Of a stretch of 64,000 nt of DNA, positions 24,597 through 33,517 are shown in pieces. The stretch spans positions 87,949 to 151,948 of the forward strand of contig JAQWRV010000028.1 of assembly GCA_029243545.1 (NCBI GenBank), read 5' to 3'. The stretch is from Rhodospirillaceae bacterium. Lineage in GTDB: Bacteria; Pseudomonadota; Alphaproteobacteria; Rhodospirillales; Rhodospirillaceae. The stretch's first letter is position 1. Every line of letters begins with the position of its first letter. A program made the position numbers and the translations under genes. A model generated the notes under the pieces. It was not told the DNA's origin. It searched no databases and saw only the letters and a program-made list of their open reading frames with translations.

Positions 24597-25355
24597 CTAT
24601 TTTTTCCCGCGAATGGCTTGGGTCTCCGATAGCTCCGGTTCGGCCACGCGGCGCAGATAGAACTCGAAGGTGTCTTCCTTGCGGTTTGCAAAGTGCGGCA
24701 CCCGGTAGAGCGCCGACATAGCCTCCAGCGTGCGCGACATACGTATCGGCCCTAGGTCCATGGGGTCGAACCCAAGTGCGGCGATCAACTCCATCACCCA
24801 GGCTTTCGCCGCGTCATCATTGCCAGCCACAGGCACACTCACGCGCCCATTGGCCCGTGCGGGATTGGCGAGAATATGAAAACCAATGGTGTTGAACGCC
24901 TTCACCACCTTCGCCGTCGGCACCATGCGCTGGACCATCTCACCTGAGGACTCACCACCCATATATTGCGGCAAACCATCGTCGCCGCCTTTAACCGAAT
25001 TACCTGCGTCTATGACCAGCTTGCCTTCAAGGTTTGGCTTTAATTTCTCTACGACCTTTTCGGCCACATCGCGGGGCACGGCCAAGAATACGATCTCAGC
25101 TACCGCCGCAGCATCGACCTGCTCTTTGGCCGAGGCATCACCCTGAGTTTTACCGATGAGCTTGAGGATGCGCTCGCTGTCGGGCGAACGTGATCCGTAA
25201 ATCACCGTATACCCTAGATCACCAAGGCGGGTACCGATGGACGTGCCCATCATGCCGGTTCCGATAACGGCGATGGTCTTTGCATGCGCATTGGCTGAAA
25301 CGACGTACAGCGAGATTGCGAGCGCGGCGGCAAATCGTTTTAGGTAGTTATTCAA
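24597..25355 (-). CDS. Exported F420/NADP-reductase-like Rossmann oxidoreductase
   Basis: About 252 residues. The body resembles F420-dependent NADP reductases and IMPDH-like imine reductases: [20 protein letters not shown] (Rossmann motif), [43 protein letters not shown] and [15 protein letters not shown]. Unexpectedly it begins with what looks like a Sec signal ([20 protein letters not shown], then AKT). The start is best taken as TTG 25355, which has GGAG upstream. A secreted NADP-type enzyme is odd; either it binds a different cofactor or the signal acts as a membrane anchor. It is followed upstream by a cytochrome b561 gene in the same direction. Confidence 0.75.
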   Translation of the reverse strand: MNNYLKRFAAALAISLYVVSANAHAKTIAVIGTGMMGTSIGTRLGDLGYTVIYGSRSPDSERILKLIGKTQGDASAKEQVDAAAVAEIVFLAVPRDVAEKVVEKLKPNLEGKLVIDAGNSVKGGDDGLPQYMGGESSGEMVQRMVPTAKVVKAFNTIGFHILANPARANGRVSVPVAGNDDAAKAWVMELIAALGFDPMDLGPIRMSRTLEAMSALYRVPHFANRKEDTFEFYLRRVAEPELSETQAIRGKK

Positions 25356-25394
25356 TTCATTCTCCGTAAATTCAGTTGGTTGCGCCAAGGTGCC

Positions 25395-26051
25395 CTAAAG
25401 CTCCGGCAGCTTCGCACTAAACGAGTTCGCGGCTTCTCGCTCCGCTTCCGTCGCGCCTGCCGGCCACATCCGCAGCAAAATATTATCCTTGCGAACGAAG
25501 TGATGCCAGATCGCCGCCAGCAGATGCAGGCTCAACACCATCCCACCGGTGTACAGCGCATAGCGGTGGATTTTTGCAAAGAACGTGTAGCCGAACTGAT
25601 GATCAAGCGGAAGCTGGGGCACAATTGGCGGCATGATATTCCAGGCAAAAAACCAAAGTTCTGTTACACCGAATTGTTCGGAATCACCAAGCACCGAATT
25701 GGCCGCCCAGCCCGACAAGGGCATGAGAAACAGCAGCGTATAGAGAAACGTGTGAGTCAGGCGCGCCAACCAGCGCTGATAGGTTTCCAACGATGCCGGC
25801 AATCCCGGTGCCGGGTTCTTAAAACGCCAGGTTAGGCGATAGGCCACGAGTGCCAGTATGCAGAACCCATTGGTGAAGTGAATCTGCGCCATCAGGATAT
25901 GCAGACCAGCCAAAGGATTGTCGTTGAATTTGGCGCCGTAGGTTTGGGCCATGATGAAACCCACAGGTACTTCCATCAGAATCATGAAGGCAATGAGCCA
26001 GTGCAGCCACTTGGCCCGGCTGCCCCAACTGGTGTCTGTGTTCTCTTGCAT
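25395..26051 (-). CDS. Cytochrome b561 family protein
   Basis: A 218-residue membrane cytochrome with four helices. Candidate heme-ligand histidines lie in WLHWLIAFMILMEVPVGFIM, LHILMAQIHFTNGFCIL, KIHRYALYTGGMVLSLHLLA and IWHHFVRKDN. These proteins pass electrons between quinone and periplasmic partners. It lies directly upstream of the exported Rossmann oxidoreductase (39 bases) and divergent from the Tat-exported DUF1838 genes, so it could serve periplasmic redox reactions there. Confidence 0.88.
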   Translation of the reverse strand: MQENTDTSWGSRAKWLHWLIAFMILMEVPVGFIMAQTYGAKFNDNPLAGLHILMAQIHFTNGFCILALVAYRLTWRFKNPAPGLPASLETYQRWLARLTHTFLYTLLFLMPLSGWAANSVLGDSEQFGVTELWFFAWNIMPPIVPQLPLDHQFGYTFFAKIHRYALYTGGMVLSLHLLAAIWHHFVRKDNILLRMWPAGATEAEREAANSFSAKLPEL

Positions 26052-26340
26052 GGTCGGTCCACTCTCTCAATTGCGCCCATGTTTTCCGGTGTCACCTGTA
26101 AAGGCAAGTCACGGGTGACCCAACCGCCAACCCAAAATCCTTCATGGGGTTGTTCCCCCGAAAAGGTGGGCTGTGTTTCTTATATCATTGAAAAACAACA
26201 GTTTTTGGATATTATTCTTGCCCCCGGCCCCGCCGATCAGCGGTCACAGAAACTCTTCTCTCTATCAGGTTTACAGGCCAGAGGTCTAATGTCCTCTACC
26301 TCTCAAACCATGTTTCATATAGCCTGGTAGACACCCCCAC
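26052..26340. promoter_or_regulatory. Divergent intergenic region before the DUF1838 array
   Basis: About 290 bases between the b561 gene and the first DUF1838 gene, reading out in both directions, so promoters for both must lie here. No coding frame or clear operator could be recognised. Confidence 0.4.
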
Positions 26341-27480
26341 ATGACGTCATCCAATTTCGTTTCCGACCTAATGACACCGAGCCCAACCTGTGGCTCCTCC
26401 ACGCGGCGGGGGCTCCTTAAGGGTATCGGCACAACAGCGCTTGCGGGTCTGGGTGGCAGTCTGGGAGGAAGTTTCATGCCGTCTCCGGCCAACGCTGCAA
26501 TCATGAATCGTCCTGGCGGTCTCGACTTTTCCGATCCCAAAGATAACCTCTGGGCCTTCGGAAAAATCTGGGCTGGATATGAAGAGCCGGTAATCGGAGG
26601 CTTCTACGGATTGATGTATGCCCGCGTTGGCAACAAGCGGATGATCCCGCTGTTCAGCTACGAAGGCACGGGCTGTCTACAAACCAAGTGGGACCCCGAC
26701 GGCTTCCTTAATATCAAGTCGCGCGAGACCGGCTACTTTACGGACCTGGCAACCGGCGAAGTGCTCGAGGCGTGGGACAATCCTTTCACCGGAGAGAAGC
26801 AAGAGGTCTATCACTTTTACAACAATGTGCTCGGCGGCCGTCTCGGCACGCAGATTCCCAAATTTGTCATGGGCGACGTTGGCGATGCACCAACGCTGAT
26901 GAATGAAGGCACCGTGTTTCCAAATGAAGACGGCGAGTACCCTTTCATTCTGCCGTTCAACCAGTTCGGCAATGATTTGTTGCTATCTTGGGACTACACC
27001 CACGAATACACTAACCCGGTGACACCTGAAGGCTGGCCCAAATCCTCGACCGGAAAAACCATCACGCCGTCTGAACATTTTCTCTTCTATGTTGACCGCG
27101 ACGAATTAGAGGACCGCAGTAATCCGTCGGCCCGCATGCGTGCCGGCTTCTCCCGGCAATGCAACTGGTGGCCCTGGATGAAGATGGGCGGGCATGAATA
27201 CCAAGACGGCATTTTGTTCGGACGTATGTTCAGCCAGAAAGGCCTTCCTGGACTAGACTCCGTTCGGCCAAAGGTACGCGACTATATTGAAAAGAATGCA
27301 CCTGAGTTCTTCACCCTTCCCGACGACTGGCCCATCCGCAATGATCGGGTCGGCACCTGGGAATGTTATGGCCAAGACATTCCTCCCGAGAACCCTGATT
27401 ACGAGTGGGAGAGCAAGCGCAAAGACGGCATCATTGCACCGCCCACAGGGTCGGGCGCCACTGCCGTAACAGAAATATAA
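26341..27480 (+). CDS. DUF1838 family protein, Tat-exported (copy 1)
   Basis: A 379-residue protein with a twin-arginine signal (STRRGLLKGIGTTALAGL, cleavage near ANAAI). The mature part shows the DUF1838 core: LDFSDPKDNLWAFGKIWAGY, YEGTGCLQTKWDPDGFLNIK, ETGYFTDLATGEVLEAWDNP followed by FTGEKQEVYHFYNN, then GWPKSSTGKTITPSEHFLFY and NWWPWMKMGGHEY. The Tat route implies folding, perhaps with a cofactor, before export. The biochemical role of DUF1838 is unknown to me. It is the first of three head-to-tail copies and most similar to copy 2. Confidence 0.85.
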   Translation: MTSSNFVSDLMTPSPTCGSSTRRGLLKGIGTTALAGLGGSLGGSFMPSPANAAIMNRPGGLDFSDPKDNLWAFGKIWAGYEEPVIGGFYGLMYARVGNKRMIPLFSYEGTGCLQTKWDPDGFLNIKSRETGYFTDLATGEVLEAWDNPFTGEKQEVYHFYNNVLGGRLGTQIPKFVMGDVGDAPTLMNEGTVFPNEDGEYPFILPFNQFGNDLLLSWDYTHEYTNPVTPEGWPKSSTGKTITPSEHFLFYVDRDELEDRSNPSARMRAGFSRQCNWWPWMKMGGHEYQDGILFGRMFSQKGLPGLDSVRPKVRDYIEKNAPEFFTLPDDWPIRNDRVGTWECYGQDIPPENPDYEWESKRKDGIIAPPTGSGATAVTEI

Positions 27481-27483
27481 AGC

Positions 27484-28569
27484 ATGACGTCTCTATTTAA
27501 CGCTGACCTAAATTCCAATCGTCGTCAGGTCCTTTCAGGTTTAGGGGGGCTCTCACTCGGCGCCGGCGCACTTGCTGCGGGCGGCCCCGCCGAAGCTGCA
27601 AAGCCGAAGTCAGACGGTGGCCTTGACTACACCGACCCCAAAGACAACCTCTACGCCTTTGCCAAGATGCTATCGTCCTTTGGTGAACCCGTCGTCGGCT
27701 GCTTCCACGGCCTCATGTACATGCGCTGGGGCACAAATCGGATGGTCCCAGTTTTCGGCTATGAAGGCACAGGGTGTATGCAAGCCCGCTGGGAGCCAGA
27801 CGGCACATTATCCCGCCGCTCACGTGAAACCGGTTACTTCACAGATTTGGAAACAGGCGAAGTGCTCGAGACCTGGGACAACCCTTTCACCGGGGAGACT
27901 GTAGAGGTGTACCACTTCTATAACCCGCTCCTGGTGCGGCGCATGGATGACAAGATGTCTCTTTTCAATTTCGGTAAGGAGACGGATTCACCAACACTGA
28001 TGAACGAAGGCACCGTGTTCCCTGACGAGACCGGCAACATCCCGTTTATCATGCCGTTCCAGCAGTTCGGTGACGATCTAATGCTCAACTGGGACTACAC
28101 GCACGAGTACACCAATCCGGTCACACCCGAAGGCTGGCCCAAGTCGTCCACTGGCACATACATTTCACCGTCAGAGCACTTCACCTTCAATATCAAAAAG
28201 GCAGAACTGGAAGACCGCAGCATTCCGGCAGCCCGATTCGTCGCCGGCTTCTCGCGTATGTCCCAATGCTGGCCGTGGATGAAAATGGGCGGGAGCGGCA
28301 TGGAGGACGTGCAGTTGTTTGGCCGCATGTTCAGCCACAAAGGCTTGGCCGGCACCATGGATGTGCGCCCGAAAATCCTGAAGTACATCGAAAAGCATGC
28401 ACAGGAATATCTGACCCTTCCTGACACCTGGGAAATGGAAAATTTCCGCGTCGATACATGGTCGAGCTACGCCGCCGATGTGCCGCCGGAAAACCCAGAC
28501 CATGACTGGGTCGAAAAACGCCCCGATAACATTGCCGGCCCACCGACCGGTTCTGGTTTTCTTGGATAG
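27484..28569 (+). CDS. DUF1838 family protein, Tat-exported (copy 2)
   Basis: A 361-residue close paralogue of copy 1, starting three bases after it, so the two are a tandem duplication in one operon. Tat signal NRRQVLSGLGGLSLGAGALA. The core motifs are shared: LDYTDPKDNLYAFAKML, ETGYFTDLETGEVLETWDNP, TLMNEGTVFPDETGNIPFIM, EGWPKSSTGTYISPSEHFTF, CWPWMKMGGSGM and the tail GPPTGSG that copy 1 also has. Conserved Trp, His and Asp positions could build a metal or substrate site. Function unknown. Confidence 0.85.
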   Translation: MTSLFNADLNSNRRQVLSGLGGLSLGAGALAAGGPAEAAKPKSDGGLDYTDPKDNLYAFAKMLSSFGEPVVGCFHGLMYMRWGTNRMVPVFGYEGTGCMQARWEPDGTLSRRSRETGYFTDLETGEVLETWDNPFTGETVEVYHFYNPLLVRRMDDKMSLFNFGKETDSPTLMNEGTVFPDETGNIPFIMPFQQFGDDLMLNWDYTHEYTNPVTPEGWPKSSTGTYISPSEHFTFNIKKAELEDRSIPAARFVAGFSRMSQCWPWMKMGGSGMEDVQLFGRMFSHKGLAGTMDVRPKILKYIEKHAQEYLTLPDTWEMENFRVDTWSSYAADVPPENPDHDWVEKRPDNIAGPPTGSGFLG

Positions 28570-28575
28570 CAAAGC

Positions 28576-29472
28576 ATGATTGGACGGCGAAACCTGCTAA
28601 CGACCGCTGGGACCAGCGCACTTGTCGCTGCACTACCTCGTCAAGCACTAGCAGCCAACAAACCCTGGTCGAACGATCCGTCCACCTGGACCGACGACGA
28701 GCGGGTCTGGGCCGTCGCCCGCCAAGGCGGAGCGGTCACAGAGCAGAAGGTCATCTGGCGCACCCGCGGCGCGCTTTATGCCTTCAAGTATCCTGAGTCG
28801 CCCGTACCGCTCGTACGCATGCAGGGATCCGAACAACAGTGGTGGCGGCCGCAAGACGACGGTTCTTTTCTTAGGACTAAGTCCCTCCTGACATTCTTCG
28901 CTGACTATGAGACCGATGAACTGCTCGAATCCTTCACTAATCCTATCACCGGAAAAACAATTATACCGAGACCCAACTTCAGTCGTGTACCCGACGGACA
29001 GGTACTGTCCACTCAAGGCTGGTCACACAACATCATTAGGAAAGCGTTTCCTGACTATTACGGCAAGCGCTCCATTCGCGATATCGAGATGAACATAATT
29101 GGAGACGATCTCTCCTTTCACTCCAAAGTACATTGGCCCGAGCTCTTAGTGCGCCGCCCCTACAACCAAGACAACACCCACTTCGCCCGATTATCTGAGG
29201 TTATGGATGATGAAATTTCCTGGGTGCCGTCCCACGGAGCCGGCCAAATTCTGATGCCAGAGATGCCCAATGTGGGCATGGATGATCCGAACCTCGGCCA
29301 AGTGCTCTGGCATGTGGAGTATTACAAGGTGCTCTCATTCGATGATCTGCCTCGGGCCTATTTGGAGCGGGCCATGGCGGAATACGACAACTATACTGTT
29401 GACCCCATAAACGACACCGGTGGCTCCCGCCTAGAGCGCCGCCTCAAAAGGGCTGGGGTTTGGAGAGAATAA
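28576..29472 (+). CDS. DUF1838-like protein, Tat-exported (copy 3, divergent)
   Basis: A 298-residue protein with a short Tat-type start (MIGRRNLLTTAGTSALVAAL). It keeps the DUF1838 framework (ADYETDELLESFTNPITGKT; HSKVHWPELLVRRPYNQDNT; ISWVPSHGAGQILM) but lacks the PWMKMGG block and the long insert of copies 1 and 2. It starts six bases after copy 2, so it belongs to the same transcript. Divergence of this size suggests a separate partner or substrate rather than redundancy. Function unknown. Confidence 0.75.
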   Translation: MIGRRNLLTTAGTSALVAALPRQALAANKPWSNDPSTWTDDERVWAVARQGGAVTEQKVIWRTRGALYAFKYPESPVPLVRMQGSEQQWWRPQDDGSFLRTKSLLTFFADYETDELLESFTNPITGKTIIPRPNFSRVPDGQVLSTQGWSHNIIRKAFPDYYGKRSIRDIEMNIIGDDLSFHSKVHWPELLVRRPYNQDNTHFARLSEVMDDEISWVPSHGAGQILMPEMPNVGMDDPNLGQVLWHVEYYKVLSFDDLPRAYLERAMAEYDNYTVDPINDTGGSRLERRLKRAGVWRE

Positions 29473-29569
29473 AAACCGCCGCATTACGGACAGCCATATC
29501 TGTACTTTTGGCCCAGCGTTTCTCAGCCGGCATGGTAAGCTCCTGCCTCGCTGAATTTAGGAGATTCCC

Positions 29570-30265
29570 ATGCACAGACCCACAACGGCAGCTTTGACGT
29601 CTGCATTTGGTGTGGCCGTGATGCTGTCAGGTGCGGTGGCCGCACAGACACCATCTCAAATGGCAGATGATGAACCGGATTTCGTTTTCTTTAATTTGAT
29701 TGAGGACGGCAAGGTATCTCGGGACAAGGTCGCCAATCACTGTGCCGGGTCACCACGCGCTCTATCCGTTGAAGCCCGTGATGTGATCCATACCAATCCG
29801 CATCAGCGCGTGTCTTTTACCGGACGGCAAATTACCAACGTCAATGCCAGCCCAGGCGAGTGGACGGGCGCGTTGTACAAACCTCTGTGTCCCGGTCTTT
29901 ATACCTTCACGGTTGACTTCATGAGCAGTGCCGAAGACGGCGCCACCGACGGCGAAGTCATTGTCCATTTGCATACATGGCACAAAGGTGGACGCGAGCG
30001 GCCCGGCGAACTGGCAGCCCTCGCCGTCAAACCAGCCGGTCAAGAGCGCGGTGTCGGCCATGCCAGCGTAGTAGTTGAAATGGCGTCCGGCGACGAATTT
30101 TCATTGTTCACCCTGTCTCCGGGGGCAGACAAGCGACGCTTCGAAAGATTGCAGCTCAACGCTTTTCTTTTGCACGATATGCCAAAACTGGCGCGGGATT
30201 TTGATACCAAAGTCTGGGATGAAGAGCGCGCCGCGGCAGAAGCCGTACCAGGAACCACCCAATGA
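29570..30265 (+). CDS. Secreted protein of unknown function
   Basis: A 231-residue protein with a Sec signal (residues 1-25, ending GAVAAQTP). The mature part has alternating beta-strand character (ALYKPLCPGLYTFTVDFMSS, GEVIVHLHTWHKGGRERPGE, ASVVVEMASGDEFSLFTL), suggesting a C1q-like or jelly-roll fold. Two cysteines could form a disulphide. Its stop overlaps the ATG of the di-heme gene by four bases, so it is probably a partner or chaperone of that protein. I do not recognise a named family. Confidence 0.7.
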   Translation: MHRPTTAALTSAFGVAVMLSGAVAAQTPSQMADDEPDFVFFNLIEDGKVSRDKVANHCAGSPRALSVEARDVIHTNPHQRVSFTGRQITNVNASPGEWTGALYKPLCPGLYTFTVDFMSSAEDGATDGEVIVHLHTWHKGGRERPGELAALAVKPAGQERGVGHASVVVEMASGDEFSLFTLSPGADKRRFERLQLNAFLLHDMPKLARDFDTKVWDEERAAAEAVPGTTQ

Positions 30266-31671
30266 GACCGTTACTAATTACGGGCTCGCTTTTTGCCCTG
30301 GTTGCATGCACGACCAGCACAAGCGCCCTTGATACAGAGGTACGCGACCGTTTGCTGGCTACACCTCTAACACGCGACCTGGGCGGCGACACAACACGGC
30401 CACTTGCCACATCAGAGGCGTTTACATTCATCGCCGCTAACGCGCCCAGCAGCGTCAAAGCCGGGTTTACGTTCGGCAACCAACTGTTCAACACGGTTTG
30501 GCGCCCTGCCCCTGGGCCACAATCGACCACAGATGGTCTAGGTCCTACCTTCAACCGGGAAGCCTGCTCTGATTGCCACATCAACAATGGCCGAGGTCTG
30601 CCGCCAGCCCCCGACGGCAAAGTGATGGAATCTATGCTGGTGCGTATTAGTGTGCCGGGAGCGAACGAGCATGGCGGACCGAAAGGCGTGCCGATGTACG
30701 GCGACCAGCTGCAAGACCGTGCTATTGACGGTGTTCCCCGCGAAGGCAACGCCATCATGACCTGGCACGAAATACCCGGGGCCTATGACGACGGCACGCC
30801 ATACTCTTTACGCCAGGCTGTCATCACAATTGAAGACCTGGCCTTCGGCCCAATGCCAGACAATATGATGACATCACCTCGGGTGGCCAACGCCATGATT
30901 GGCCTCGGACTCTTTGAAATGGTCTCGGATGAGTTGCTCTATGCTTTGGCCGATCCAAATGACAATGACGATGATGGCATATCTGGCAAAGTTAACGTGG
31001 TTTGGAATGCCCGCGACCAGATAATGGCGACAGGTAAATTTGGCTGGAAGTCGAACGTATCTAACCTGACCAATCAGAACTCAGGCGCAGCCCTTGGAGA
31101 CATGGGAATCACCACGCCGGTGCGACCGATAGACAACTGTGATGACGGCCAGGAAGCGTGCCAGGCCGCAGCCACCCATGACGGTGTCGAGATGACGTCT
31201 GCTTTTCTCAATCAGCTTAATGTCTACACACGCCGGCTCGCCGTGCCGCGTCAACGTGGCAGTAATTGGCCTGAGGTCCTGCGCGGACAAAAACAGTTCA
31301 TGGCGGCTGGCTGCCAAAACTGTCATATGCCGACCCTGGAAACCAGCGCCGATCCGCGTGGCGAGGACCTGGCTAATCAAACCTTTCATCCTTTCACGGA
31401 TCTTCTCCTGCACGACATGGGTGAAGGACTTGCTGATGGGCGCCCCGATTTTCTCGCCGACGGATCAGAATGGCGGACCGCGCCTCTTTGGGGGATCGGC
31501 TTGACCAAGAAAGTGTCTGGTCATGAACGTTATTTGCACGACGGCCGTGCGCGCGGGCTGGAAGAAGCCATTCTCTGGCACGGCGGAGAAGCGGAAACGG
31601 CGAAGGAGGCGTTTAGCATGATGCCGGCGGACGCCCGGGACGATTTGGTAAGTTTTCTAAAGTCGCTCTAA
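30262..31671 (+). CDS. Di-heme oxidoreductase-like lipoprotein (DUF1111)
   Basis: A 469-residue exported protein with a lipobox (LFALVACTT, Cys ~16), so it is probably lipid-anchored in the periplasm. Two c-type heme motifs are visible: CSDCH (near residue 98, after GLGPTFNREA) and CQNCH (near 353, after FMAAG). The remaining blocks (GPKGVPMYGDQLQDRA, DPNDNDDDGISGKVN, ATGKFGWKSNVSNL, LLLHDMGEGLADGRPDFLAD, LWGIGLTKKVSGH, YLHDGRARGLEEAILWHGGE) match di-heme oxidoreductases also called thiol oxidoreductases. It would pass electrons to or from periplasmic partners and fits the nearby b561 cytochrome. Confidence 0.88.
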   Translation: MRPLLITGSLFALVACTTSTSALDTEVRDRLLATPLTRDLGGDTTRPLATSEAFTFIAANAPSSVKAGFTFGNQLFNTVWRPAPGPQSTTDGLGPTFNREACSDCHINNGRGLPPAPDGKVMESMLVRISVPGANEHGGPKGVPMYGDQLQDRAIDGVPREGNAIMTWHEIPGAYDDGTPYSLRQAVITIEDLAFGPMPDNMMTSPRVANAMIGLGLFEMVSDELLYALADPNDNDDDGISGKVNVVWNARDQIMATGKFGWKSNVSNLTNQNSGAALGDMGITTPVRPIDNCDDGQEACQAAATHDGVEMTSAFLNQLNVYTRRLAVPRQRGSNWPEVLRGQKQFMAAGCQNCHMPTLETSADPRGEDLANQTFHPFTDLLLHDMGEGLADGRPDFLADGSEWRTAPLWGIGLTKKVSGHERYLHDGRARGLEEAILWHGGEAETAKEAFSMMPADARDDLVSFLKSL

Positions 31672-31798
31672 GCTCTTAAGACCGCCTATCTGGCGACGAT
31701 AGCGTCGCCTTCACTGGCAACGTCTGCAAAAACAGCTGATAGCGTGTCTTTGGGCGGCGCGAACACTATGACACGAAACGGGTCATCGCCGCGATCAA

Positions 31799-33208
31799 TC
31801 AACCGGTAGCGCCGTCAATACGTTTCGCTACTTTGAGTTTCTCTTCCGTCAAATCATATTGCGTCAGACAGATTGCGCCAATGAGACCTGTCAGTGCTGG
31901 AAGACCGGCAGCACAAATATACACAGCCGTAATCGCGCTATCGGGCTGTTCAGCGAAACCATCGCGCGAGGCTACATACCCCATGGCGGCTAGAACGCCA
32001 CCGGTAATAGCTGGGCCGAAAGCGAACGCAAATTTTTCAATCGTAGTGTAAACGCCAGCGTATACACCTTCCCGGCGCAGTCCAGTGAGGCAAAAATCAT
32101 ACTCCATGGTGTCAGGCAGCATCGCCTGCCCCATCAACAATGTGGCGCCACCTAAGAAACCGAGCACGACGCCACGCAGCAGAGTCAGGCCGAACGCCTC
32201 TGCCGGCGTGGCCAAGAGCCAGGACAAGTTGGCGACCACCGTCAGAATGAGGGCGGCGATAAAAATATCGCGCTTCCCGTGTTGTTTTCCAAAGCGCAGC
32301 CATATGGGTTGAGAGATAATCATCGCCGTATAAAAAGCAAACCAGTAAAACCCAAAGCTGGTCAGACTCGCACCTAGAATTAGTGGGAAGAAGAAGGCCT
32401 TAGCCGGATTACTCAGAGCCTGCCCAAGAAGCCCGCATAATTTGGCAATCATTAACCATAGAAAGGGGCGATTCTGAATAATAAGCCGAACCTGCGCTTT
32501 GAACCCGACGGGCACTGCTTTCGTGCGGTGCCTAAACGACGCGTCCTTGGTGAAGTAGAAGCACAACAAAGATGAGATAAGTACAGCACCGCCCATAAAC
32601 CATGCCATACCTTCAAAACCGGCACGGCCGCCACCAAACATGTCTATGATGACTGGGCCGCCGAAATACCCCACATATCCGGCTCCAGCGATCCCATACA
32701 CACGGAAACTCATCAAGTAAGCGCGCTCATGATAGCCGTCCGTCATCTCTGCCGGCATGGTCAGGTACGGCACGTTAAAGACGGTATAGGCTGTCGCATA
32801 AAGCAACAGAATTAGAGTCATATAGATTGCAGCGCCGGTAACGGTTTCAAAATCTGGCACGTTGAACATTAAAACCATGGAAATGGCGAGCATAAACGCA
32901 CCGACGAGGAGGTAGGGGCGACGACGGCCAATAGCGGTGTTCGTCCTGTCGGTAATCACCCCCATTAAGGGGTCGGTGAAGCCATCGTAAACCTTCGACA
33001 GAGCGATCAATAGACCGGCCAGGCCAGCTGTGATGGCCAGATAGTTGACCATAAAGCTGAGCGCGAAAGTGCTGACCAGGCCAAACATGATAGCCATGCC
33101 AAGGCTGCCAACACCCCACCCCATGCACACGGTTAGGGACAATGTACGCTCAGGGTGAGCTGTAGCGCCGCCGGCTGAACCGGCCGTTTCCGGCGTCGCA
33201 TCAGTCAT
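31799..33208 (-). CDS. MFS transporter of the GPH (glycoside-pentoside-hexuronide) type
   Basis: A 469-residue carrier with 12 helices. GPH-type blocks are LSKVYDGFTDPLMGVITDRT, then AIGRRRPYLLVGAFMLAIS, VFNVPYLTMPAEMT and LPDTMEYDFCLTGLRREG. It ends an operon on the minus strand: methyltransferase, small coiled-coil protein, carrier, with gaps of 12 bases or less. The solute might be a sugar-like or methylated compound; the sequence alone does not say. Confidence 0.88.
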   Translation of the reverse strand: MTDATPETAGSAGGATAHPERTLSLTVCMGWGVGSLGMAIMFGLVSTFALSFMVNYLAITAGLAGLLIALSKVYDGFTDPLMGVITDRTNTAIGRRRPYLLVGAFMLAISMVLMFNVPDFETVTGAAIYMTLILLLYATAYTVFNVPYLTMPAEMTDGYHERAYLMSFRVYGIAGAGYVGYFGGPVIIDMFGGGRAGFEGMAWFMGGAVLISSLLCFYFTKDASFRHRTKAVPVGFKAQVRLIIQNRPFLWLMIAKLCGLLGQALSNPAKAFFFPLILGASLTSFGFYWFAFYTAMIISQPIWLRFGKQHGKRDIFIAALILTVVANLSWLLATPAEAFGLTLLRGVVLGFLGGATLLMGQAMLPDTMEYDFCLTGLRREGVYAGVYTTIEKFAFAFGPAITGGVLAAMGYVASRDGFAEQPDSAITAVYICAAGLPALTGLIGAICLTQYDLTEEKLKVAKRIDGATG

Positions 33209-33220
33209 GAATGAGTCCCT

Positions 33221-33517
33221 TTACCGCTGCCCGTTTTGTACCAGGGACTCGACCGTGAATTCCACTTCCCACGGCGCCCCGGCAACACGACGGACAAAGC
33301 GGTCTCTTTCTTCGTCCAGTTCTTCTGCAAATTCGCCTTCGGGTGCGTAATCATCAATCGCTTTTCGTTCAACCACGCCTTTTTCTTCAAGCATCTTTTC
33401 AAGAACGGTGACGCGATCACGCAAAATCCACAGTTCAGACATCATTTCTGTATTAATGCGCATAAGCGCATCCATTTCGTCTGAACCCGTAATAGGATTG
33501 GGAGGCGGCTTAGTCAT
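33221..33517 (-). CDS. Small coiled-coil protein paired with a methyltransferase (copy 1)
   Basis: A 98-residue protein that begins MTKPPPNPITGSDEMDALMR and contains a heptad stretch (MMSELWILRDRVTVLEKMLE) followed by an acidic region (APEGEFAEELDEERDRF). ATG overlaps the methyltransferase stop by four bases. A relative sits beside the second methyltransferase at 54598-54927 and shares MDxLM and LRDRVxxLE. I do not recognise a family; it is probably a partner or scaffold of the methyltransferase. Confidence 0.7.
   Translation of the reverse strand: MTKPPPNPITGSDEMDALMRINTEMMSELWILRDRVTVLEKMLEEKGVVERKAIDDYAPEGEFAEELDEERDRFVRRVAGAPWEVEFTVESLVQNGQR

Noticed and set aside
31672..31803. Possible 39-residue minus-strand frame after the GPH carrier
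   Set aside because: TTG start without a ribosome site and no recognisable family; too short to support.
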